DNA from: Bolinopsis microptera
Lineage: Eukaryota > Ctenophora > Tentaculata > Lobata > Bolinopsidae
Direction of reading: 5' to 3'
Assembly (NCBI RefSeq): GCF_026151205.1
Contig: NW_026971795.1
Span: 1-51,676 of the forward strand
Length of the DNA: 51,676 nucleotides
Shown: piece by piece, positions 42,801 to 51,676 of the stretch
How the letters are laid out: each line of letters opens with the position of its first letter
How positions within the stretch are numbered: position 1 is the stretch's first letter
Program-made: the position numbers and the translations under genes
The notes under the pieces: model-generated
Told to the model about the DNA's origin: nothing
Databases searched by the model: none
What the model saw: only the letters and a program-made list of their open reading frames with translations

Positions 42801-45800
42801 TCGTAACCCTAGTCATGCTCCTCCAACATTTCTATTCTCACTTTTCTGCTCTTTCTCTTGCTTCGTAACCCTAGTCATGCTCCTCCAACATTTCTATTCT
42901 CACTTTTCTGCTCTTTCTCTTGCTTCGTAACCCTAGTCATGCTCCTCCAACATTTCTATTCTCACTTTTCTGCTCTTTCTCTTGCTTCGTAACCCTAGTC
43001 ATGCTCCTCCAACATTTCTATTCTCACTTTTCTGCTCTTTCTCTTGCTTCGTAACCCTAGTCATGCTCCTCCAACATTTCTATTCTCACTTTTCTGCTCT
43101 TTCTCTTGCTTCGTAACCCTAGTCATGCTCCTCCAACATTTCTATTCTCACTTTTCTGCTCTTTCTCTTGCTTCGTAACCCTAGTCATGCTCCTCCAACA
43201 TTTCTATTCTCACTTTTCTGCTCTTTCTCTTGCTTCGTAACCCTAGTCATGCTCCTCCAACATTTCTATTCTCACTTTTCTGCTCTTTCTCTTGCTTCGT
43301 AACCCTAGTCATGCTCCTCCAACATTTCTATTCTCACTTTTCTGCTCTTTCTCTTGCTTCGTAACCCTAGTCATGCTCCTCCAACATTTCTATTCTCACT
43401 TTTCTGCTCTTTCTCTTGCTTCGTAACCCTAGTCATGCTCCTCCAACATTTCTATTCTCACTTTTCTGCTCTTTCTCTTGCTTCGTAACCCTAGTCATGC
43501 TCCTCCAACATTTCTATTCTCACTTTTCTGCTCTTTCTCTTGCTTCGTAACCCTAGTCATGCTCCTCCAACATTTCTATTCTCACTTTTCTGCTCTTTCT
43601 CTTGCTTCGTAACCCTAGTCATGCTCCTCCAACATTTCTATTCTCACTTTTCTGCTCTTTCTCTTGCTTCGTAACCCTAGTCATGCTCCTCCAACATTTC
43701 TATTCTCACTTTTCTGCTCTTTCTCTTGCTTCGTAACCCTAGTCATGCTCCTCCAACATTTCTATTCTCACTTTTCTGCTCTTTCTCTTGCTTCGTAACC
43801 CTAGTCATGCTCCTCCAACATTTCTATTCTCACTTTTCTGCTCTTTCTCTTGCTTCGTAACCCTAGTCATGCTCCTCCAACATTTCTATTCTCACTTTTC
43901 TGCTCTTTCTCTTGCTTCGTAACCCTAGTCATGCTCCTCCAACATTTCTATTCTCACTTTTCTGCTCTTTCTCTTGCTTCGTAACCCTAGTCATGCTCCT
44001 CCAACATTTCTATTCTCACTTTTCTGCTCTTTCTCTTGCTTCGTAACCCTAGTCATGCTCCTCCAACATTTCTATTCTCACTTTTCTGCTCTTTCTCTTG
44101 CTTCGTAACCCTAGTCATGCTCCTCCAACATTTCTATTCTCACTTTTCTGCTCTTTCTCTTGCTTCGTAACCCTAGTCATGCTCCTCCAACATTTCTATT
44201 CTCACTTTTCTGCTCTTTCTCTTGCTTCGTAACCCTAGTCATGCTCCTCCAACATTTCTATTCTCACTTTTCTGCTCTTTCTCTTGCTTCGTAACCCTAG
44301 TCATGCTCCTCCAACATTTCTATTCTCACTTTTCTGCTCTTTCTCTTGCTTCGTAACCCTAGTCATGCTCCTCCAACATTTCTATTCTCACTTTTCTGCT
44401 CTTTCTCTTGCTTCGTAACCCTAGTCATGCTCCTCCAACATTTCTATTCTCACTTTTCTGCTCTTTCTCTTGCTTCGTAACCCTAGTCATGCTCCTCCAA
44501 CATTTCTATTCTCACTTTTCTGCTCTTTCTCTTGCTTCGTAACCCTAGTCATGCTCCTCCAACATTTCTATTCTCACTTTTCTGCTCTTTCTCTTGCTTC
44601 GTAACCCTAGTCATGCTCCTCCAACATTTCTATTCTCACTTTTCTGCTCTTTCTCTTGCTTCGTAACCCTAGTCATGCTCCTCCAACATTTCTATTCTCA
44701 CTTTTCTGCTCTTTCTCTTGCTTCGTAACCCTAGTCATGCTCCTCCAACATTTCTATTCTCACTTTTCTGCTCTTTCTCTTGCTTCGTAACCCTAGTCAT
44801 GCTCCTCCAACATTTCTATTCTCACTTTTCTGCTCTTTCTCTTGCTTCGTAACCCTAGTCATGCTCCTCCAACATTTCTATTCTCACTTTTCTGCTCTTT
44901 CTCTTGCTTCGTAACCCTAGTCATGCTCCTCCAACATTTCTATTCTCACTTTTCTGCTCTTTCTCTTGCTTCGTAACCCTAGTCATGCTCCTCCAACATT
45001 TCTATTCTCACTTTTCTGCTCTTTCTCTTGCTTCGTAACCCTAGTCATGCTCCTCCAACATTTCTATTCTCACTTTTCTGCTCTTTCTCTTGCTTCGTAA
45101 CCCTAGTCATGCTCCTCCAACATTTCTATTCTCACTTTTCTGCTCTTTCTCTTGCTTCGTAACCCTAGTCATGCTCCTCCAACATTTCTATTCTCACTTT
45201 TCTGCTCTTTCTCTTGCTTCGTAACCCTAGTCATGCTCCTCCAACATTTCTATTCTCACTTTTCTGCTCTTTCTCTTGCTTCGTAACCCTAGTCATGCTC
45301 CTCCAACATTTCTATTCTCACTTTTCTGCTCTTTCTCTTGCTTCGTAACCCTAGTCATGCTCCTCCAACATTTCTATTCTCACTTTTCTGCTCTTTCTCT
45401 TGCTTCGTAACCCTAGTCATGCTCCTCCAACATTTCTATTCTCACTTTTCTGCTCTTTCTCTTGCTTCGTAACCCTAGTCATGCTCCTCCAACATTTCTA
45501 TTCTCACTTTTCTGCTCTTTCTCTTGCTTCGTAACCCTAGTCATGCTCCTCCAACATTTCTATTCTCACTTTTCTGCTCTTTCTCTTGCTTCGTAACCCT
45601 AGTCATGCTCCTCCAACATTTCTATTCTCACTTTTCTGCTCTTTCTCTTGCTTCGTAACCCTAGTCATGCTCCTCCAACATTTCTATTCTCACTTTTCTG
45701 CTCTTTCTCTTGCTTCGTAACCCTAGTCATGCTCCTCCAACATTTCTATTCTCACTTTTCTGCTCTTTCTCTTGCTTCGTAACCCTAGTCATGCTCCTCC

Positions 45801-48800
45801 AACATTTCTATTCTCACTTTTCTGCTCTTTCTCTTGCTTCGTAACCCTAGTCATGCTCCTCCAACATTTCTATTCTCACTTTTCTGCTCTTTCTCTTGCT
45901 TCGTAACCCTAGTCATGCTCCTCCAACATTTCTATTCTCACTTTTCTGCTCTTTCTCTTGCTTCGTAACCCTAGTCATGCTCCTCCAACATTTCTATTCT
46001 CACTTTTCTGCTCTTTCTCTTGCTTCGTAACCCTAGTCATGCTCCTCCAACATTTCTATTCTCACTTTTCTGCTCTTTCTCTTGCTTCGTAACCCTAGTC
46101 ATGCTCCTCCAACATTTCTATTCTCACTTTTCTGCTCTTTCTCTTGCTTCGTAACCCTAGTCATGCTCCTCCAACATTTCTATTCTCACTTTTCTGCTCT
46201 TTCTCTTGCTTCGTAACCCTAGTCATGCTCCTCCAACATTTCTATTCTCACTTTTCTGCTCTTTCTCTTGCTTCGTAACCCTAGTCATGCTCCTCCAACA
46301 TTTCTATTCTCACTTTTCTGCTCTTTCTCTTGCTTCGTAACCCTAGTCATGCTCCTCCAACATTTCTATTCTCACTTTTCTGCTCTTTCTCTTGCTTCGT
46401 AACCCTAGTCATGCTCCTCCAACATTTCTATTCTCACTTTTCTGCTCTTTCTCTTGCTTCGTAACCCTAGTCATGCTCCTCCAACATTTCTATTCTCACT
46501 TTTCTGCTCTTTCTCTTGCTTCGTAACCCTAGTCATGCTCCTCCAACATTTCTATTCTCACTTTTCTGCTCTTTCTCTTGCTTCGTAACCCTAGTCATGC
46601 TCCTCCAACATTTCTATTCTCACTTTTCTGCTCTTTCTCTTGCTTCGTAACCCTAGTCATGCTCCTCCAACATTTCTATTCTCACTTTTCTGCTCTTTCT
46701 CTTGCTTCGTAACCCTAGTCATGCTCCTCCAACATTTCTATTCTCACTTTTCTGCTCTTTCTCTTGCTTCGTAACCCTAGTCATGCTCCTCCAACATTTC
46801 TATTCTCACTTTTCTGCTCTTTCTCTTGCTTCGTAACCCTAGTCATGCTCCTCCAACATTTCTATTCTCACTTTTCTGCTCTTTCTCTTGCTTCGTAACC
46901 CTAGTCATGCTCCTCCAACATTTCTATTCTCACTTTTCTGCTCTTTCTCTTGCTTCGTAACCCTAGTCATGCTCCTCCAACATTTCTATTCTCACTTTTC
47001 TGCTCTTTCTCTTGCTTCGTAACCCTAGTCATGCTCCTCCAACATTTCTATTCTCACTTTTCTGCTCTTTCTCTTGCTTCGTAACCCTAGTCATGCTCCT
47101 CCAACATTTCTATTCTCACTTTTCTGCTCTTTCTCTTGCTTCGTAACCCTAGTCATGCTCCTCCAACATTTCTATTCTCACTTTTCTGCTCTTTCTCTTG
47201 CTTCGTAACCCTAGTCATGCTCCTCCAACATTTCTATTCTCACTTTTCTGCTCTTTCTCTTGCTTCGTAACCCTAGTCATGCTCCTCCAACATTTCTATT
47301 CTCACTTTTCTGCTCTTTCTCTTGCTTCGTAACCCTAGTCATGCTCCTCCAACATTTCTATTCTCACTTTTCTGCTCTTTCTCTTGCTTCGTAACCCTAG
47401 TCATGCTCCTCCAACATTTCTATTCTCACTTTTCTGCTCTTTCTCTTGCTTCGTAACCCTAGTCATGCTCCTCCAACATTTCTATTCTCACTTTTCTGCT
47501 CTTTCTCTTGCTTCGTAACCCTAGTCATGCTCCTCCAACATTTCTATTCTCACTTTTCTGCTCTTTCTCTTGCTTCGTAACCCTAGTCATGCTCCTCCAA
47601 CATTTCTATTCTCACTTTTCTGCTCTTTCTCTTGCTTCGTAACCCTAGTCATGCTCCTCCAACATTTCTATTCTCACTTTTCTGCTCTTTCTCTTGCTTC
47701 GTAACCCTAGTCATGCTCCTCCAACATTTCTATTCTCACTTTTCTGCTCTTTCTCTTGCTTCGTAACCCTAGTCATGCTCCTCCAACATTTCTATTCTCA
47801 CTTTTCTGCTCTTTCTCTTGCTTCGTAACCCTAGTCATGCTCCTCCAACATTTCTATTCTCACTTTTCTGCTCTTTCTCTTGCTTCGTAACCCTAGTCAT
47901 GCTCCTCCAACATTTCTATTCTCACTTTTCTGCTCTTTCTCTTGCTTCGTAACCCTAGTCATGCTCCTCCAACATTTCTATTCTCACTTTTCTGCTCTTT
48001 CTCTTGCTTCGTAACCCTAGTCATGCTCCTCCAACATTTCTATTCTCACTTTTCTGCTCTTTCTCTTGCTTCGTAACCCTAGTCATGCTCCTCCAACATT
48101 TCTATTCTCACTTTTCTGCTCTTTCTCTTGCTTCGTAACCCTAGTCATGCTCCTCCAACATTTCTATTCTCACTTTTCTGCTCTTTCTCTTGCTTCGTAA
48201 CCCTAGTCATGCTCCTCCAACATTTCTATTCTCACTTTTCTGCTCTTTCTCTTGCTTCGTAACCCTAGTCATGCTCCTCCAACATTTCTATTCTCACTTT
48301 TCTGCTCTTTCTCTTGCTTCGTAACCCTAGTCATGCTCCTCCAACATTTCTATTCTCACTTTTCTGCTCTTTCTCTTGCTTCGTAACCCTAGTCATGCTC
48401 CTCCAACATTTCTATTCTCACTTTTCTGCTCTTTCTCTTGCTTCGTAACCCTAGTCATGCTCCTCCAACATTTCTATTCTCACTTTTCTGCTCTTTCTCT
48501 TGCTTCGTAACCCTAGTCATGCTCCTCCAACATTTCTATTCTCACTTTTCTGCTCTTTCTCTTGCTTCGTAACCCTAGTCATGCTCCTCCAACATTTCTA
48601 TTCTCACTTTTCTGCTCTTTCTCTTGCTTCGTAACCCTAGTCATGCTCCTCCAACATTTCTATTCTCACTTTTCTGCTCTTTCTCTTGCTTCGTAACCCT
48701 AGTCATGCTCCTCCAACATTTCTATTCTCACTTTTCTGCTCTTTCTCTTGCTTCGTAACCCTAGTCATGCTCCTCCAACATTTCTATTCTCACTTTTCTG

Positions 48801-50440
48801 CTCTTTCTCTTGCTTCGTAACCCTAGTCATGCTCCTCCAACATTTCTATTCTCACTTTTCTGCTCTTTCTCTTGCTTCGTAACCCTAGTCATGCTCCTCC
48901 AACATTTCTATTCTCACTTTTCTGCTCTTTCTCTTGCTTCGTAACCCTAGTCATGCTCCTCCAACATTTCTATTCTCACTTTTCTGCTCTTTCTCTTGCT
49001 TCGTAACCCTAGTCATGCTCCTCCAACATTTCTATTCTCACTTTTCTGCTCTTTCTCTTGCTTCGTAACCCTAGTCATGCTCCTCCAACATTTCTATTCT
49101 CACTTTTCTGCTCTTTCTCTTGCTTCGTAACCCTAGTCATGCTCCTCCAACATTTCTATTCTCACTTTTCTGCTCTTTCTCTTGCTTCGTAACCCTAGTC
49201 ATGCTCCTCCAACATTTCTATTCTCACTTTTCTGCTCTTTCTCTTGCTTCGTAACCCTAGTCATGCTCCTCCAACATTTCTATTCTCACTTTTCTGCTCT
49301 TTCTCTTGCTTCGTAACCCTAGTCATGCTCCTCCAACATTTCTATTCTCACTTTTCTGCTCTTTCTCTTGCTTCGTAACCCTAGTCATGCTCCTCCAACA
49401 TTTCTATTCTCACTTTTCTGCTCTTTCTCTTGCTTCGTAACCCTAGTCATGCTCCTCCAACATTTCTATTCTCACTTTTCTGCTCTTTCTCTTGCTTCGT
49501 AACCCTAGTCATGCTCCTCCAACATTTCTATTCTCACTTTTCTGCTCTTTCTCTTGCTTCGTAACCCTAGTCATGCTCCTCCAACATTTCTATTCTCACT
49601 TTTCTGCTCTTTCTCTTGCTTCGTAACCCTAGTCATGCTCCTCCAACATTTCTATTCTCACTTTTCTGCTCTTTCTCTTGCTTCGTAACCCTAGTCATGC
49701 TCCTCCAACATTTCTATTCTCACTTTTCTGCTCTTTCTCTTGCTTCGTAACCTAGTCATGCTCCTCCAACATTTCTATTCTCACTTTTCTGCTCTTTCTC
49801 TTGCTTCGTAACCCTAGTCATGCTCCTCCAACATTTCTATTCTCACTTTTCTGCTCTTTCTCTTGCTTCGTAACCCTAGTCATGCTCCTCCAACATTTCT
49901 ATTCTCACTTTTCTGCTCTTTCTCTTGCTTCGTAACCCTAGTCATGTCTCCTCCAACATTTCTATTCTCACTTTTCTGCTCTTTCTCTTGCTTCGTAACC
50001 CTAGTCATGCTCCTCCAACATTTCTATTCTCACTTTTCTGCTCTTTCTCTTGCTTCGTAACCCTAGTCATGCTCCTCCAACATTTCTATTCTCACTTTTC
50101 TGCTCTTTCTCTTGCTTCGTAACCCTAGTCATGCTCCTCCAACATTTCTATTCTCACTTTTCTGCTCTGTCTCTTGCTTCGTAACCCTAGTCATGCTCCT
50201 CCAACAACATTTCTATTCTCACTTTTCTGCTCTTTCTCTTGCTTCGTAACCCTAGTCATGCTCCTCCTACATCATTTCTATTCTCACTTTTCTGCTCTTT
50301 CTCTTGCTTCGTAACCCTAGTCATGCTCCTCCAACATCATTTCTATTCTCACTTTTCTGCTCTTTCTCTTGCTTCGTAACCCTAGTCATGCTCCTCCAAC
50401 ATTTCTATTCTCACTTTTCTGCTCTTTCTTCTTGCTCGTA
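39822..50440. repeat. 62-bp satellite array, about 171 copies, nearly identical
   Basis: Unit TTGCTTCGTAACCCTAGTCA plus TGCTCCTCCAACATTTCTAT plus TCTCACTTTTCTGCTCTTTC plus TC, 62 bp. By eye only a handful of differences interrupt 10 kb: TATTATCAC in the first unit (about 39857), CCTACATTTC at about 41831, one lost C at about 49751, an extra T at about 49947, CTCTGTCTC near 50168 and CAACAACAT/CATCAT insertions from 50200 on. The pyrimidine-rich strand is plus. Divergent units are concentrated at the right edge. Confidence 0.97.
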
Positions 50441-51454
50441 CCTAAAGTCATCTCTCAACATCGATAATCATCACTTTTTCTGCTCTTTCTCTTGTTCGTA
50501 CCTAGTCATCTCCCAACATTTATTCTCCTTTTTCTGCTCTTTTCTTGTTCGAATACCATTTCTATCAAGACACCCAAGATTTCTATTTCTATTTTTGATC
50601 TTTCCTCTTGATCGTAACCCTAGCATGCTCTCCTACTTTCTTCTCATTTTCTGCACTTTCTCCTGCCATTGTCGTAACCTAGCATGCTCCTACCAACATT
50701 TCTATTCTCGACTTTACTTGCTCTTCTCTGCTTTAACCTAGTCATGCTCCTACAAAGACAAGTTTCTATTCTCATTACTGCGGCGTTGACTTCGTTCAAG
50801 TCAAATTTCTCTATTTAACTTTTAAGTGTTTAAACTTGTATGATTTCTCTTTTACATACTCCCATCTTGTTCTAGGTCATGTAACATCACCATCTTTTCT
50901 AGTACGTTCTCTTGTTGACCAGTCTGCCGTAACATTTCATTCCACTTTTCTGCTCTTTTTCCTTGCTTCGATGACCTAAATGTATGCTTCTAATCATATC
51001 ATAATCGATATTTTTAACTAGTAGGCTCCCCCCTTGCTGTTGTGATCTAGTCGTTTTTTATTTTCCAATGTTACCCTTTTTTTGTTGTTTTGTTTTCGAA
51101 TACAATTTCTAATACAAAAGAAAACCCAGATTTGACTATTGTTGATTGTTTAAAACGATGTACTCCCACATAAGCAGGAGTGATAAGCAGCACTGATAAG
51201 AAGGCTCCCTACTTGTTGCTAGGTTACCTACTGCTGCTCCCTCCCATGTTACTGTTCCTAGCTGCCCTGTTACAGGGCGCAGTAGCTTCCTCCATTTCAC
51301 TTCGGCTTTTGGCATTTCCGGTGTTAACCAGAATCTCTCCCAATACAAAGGACAAGTTTCTATCATCATCAACGTAGCGAGCGAATGACGTATGTTACAA
51401 CAAATTCTTTCTGCGTCATTTTAACTGTAAAAGTTTTAAAATCTTGTTAGATGT
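50441..51454. other. Decaying array remnants and noisy contig end
   Basis: Up to about 51000, recognisable but heavily garbled pieces of the 62-bp unit occur (TAACCTAGTCATGCTCCTAC, TTTCTATTCTCA). Beyond that is unique sequence. The open frames near 51136-51377 on both strands have no recognisable domain. The error pattern resembles single-read sequence. Confidence 0.6.
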
Positions 51455-51676
51455 GCTTCTTTACAAGTAACATCACCATCTTGTTTCTAGACACTGTAAC
51501 TCACCTTTTTTTGCTAGGTTTACACTGTAACTCACCATTTGTTTTCCAGGTTTTACTGAACATCTTTTTTAACCATTCACTGAAACACCAGTTTAGGTTT
51601 CACTGTAACTCCCATCTTGTTGCTAGGTTACACTGTATCATCACCATCTTGTTGCTAGGTTAATGTAAACATCCAT
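51455..51676. repeat. Degenerate tandem repeat, about 31-33-bp period, at the contig end
   Basis: Six or so units of the type CACTGTAACTCACCATCTTG plus TTGCTAGGTTA, continuing to the end of the window, so the array is probably longer. Confidence 0.75.

Noticed and set aside
39822-50440. GTAACCCTAG units considered as telomere-like or subtelomeric repeat
   Set aside because: The CCCTA occurs once per 62-bp unit and is not itself tandem. There is no TTAGGG-type run anywhere in the window.
49863-50741. Plus-strand frames such as 50304-50741
   Set aside because: Translations of the 62-bp array with edge indels; no domain.
51136-51377. Overlapping open frames on both strands near the contig end
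   Set aside because: No recognised domain, noisy sequence, and both strands equally open.

Overview
The window looks like a low-accuracy long-read contig from an invertebrate metazoan genome. It has spliceosomal introns with GT/AG ends, an animal-type hexa-EF-hand calcium-binding gene, an animal cell-adhesion-type vinculin/alpha-catenin superfamily gene, and three decayed APE-type non-LTR retrotransposon copies. More than half of the sequence is tandem repeat. I cannot name the taxon. No tRNA, rRNA or CRISPR array was seen.

Layout. 1-5.2 kb: a plus-strand endonuclease+RT retroelement relic (about 525-3060), a minus-strand RT relic (3786-4870) and two copies of a roughly 90-bp dispersed repeat. 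5.2-9.04 kb: exons of a plus-strand vinculin/alpha-catenin-like gene; the first exons are clean and the rest is full of frame changes. 9.04-28.1 kb: what appears to be a 19-kb intron of that gene, filled by a G-rich minisatellite (split by a third retroelement relic), a C-rich minisatellite, a poor-quality spacer, a 40-42-bp satellite of about 9 kb and a C-rich 54-bp repeat. 28.10-28.18 kb: a further plus-strand exon. 28.74-34.27 kb: on the minus strand, five consecutive exons of a secretagogin-like gene (EF2 to EF6 and the stop codon), phase-consistent at every junction and apparently nested antisense in an intron of the plus-strand gene. 35.85-35.97 kb: another plus-strand exon, whose 3' part is present three times in tandem. 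36.2-51.7 kb: a 24/29-bp array, several short arrays, an extremely uniform 62-bp array of about 10.6 kb (about 171 copies), and a noisy contig end.

Main observation. Several tandem arrays are not random intronic satellites: their repeat unit contains a copy of the adjacent exon's own splice junction. The 43-bp array (28.8-32.0 kb) repeats the acceptor and first 20 nt of the last secretagogin-like exon about 65 times. The 62/69-bp array (33.2-34.17 kb) repeats that gene's EF2-exon donor 13 more times. The array at 35.9-36.2 kb repeats a 78-nt exon segment with acceptor-like and donor ends in a phase that would add 26 residues per copy. The G-rich array begins at the donor of the exon ending at 9040, and a partial copy of the EF4 exon end with its donor lies in the following intron. 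The 40-bp satellite also carries an acceptor-like and a donor-like motif 24 nt apart. Taken together this suggests splice-junction-seeded tandem duplication as a recurring process at this locus. That is an inference from reading the sequence and has not been tested against transcripts.

Limits. Between about 9 and 28 kb many bases are replaced by short homopolymer blocks, which is more likely consensus error than biology, so ORFs there (poly-Gly, poly-Pro) are meaningless and frameshifts in 6.5-9.0 kb may be either real decay or sequencing indels.
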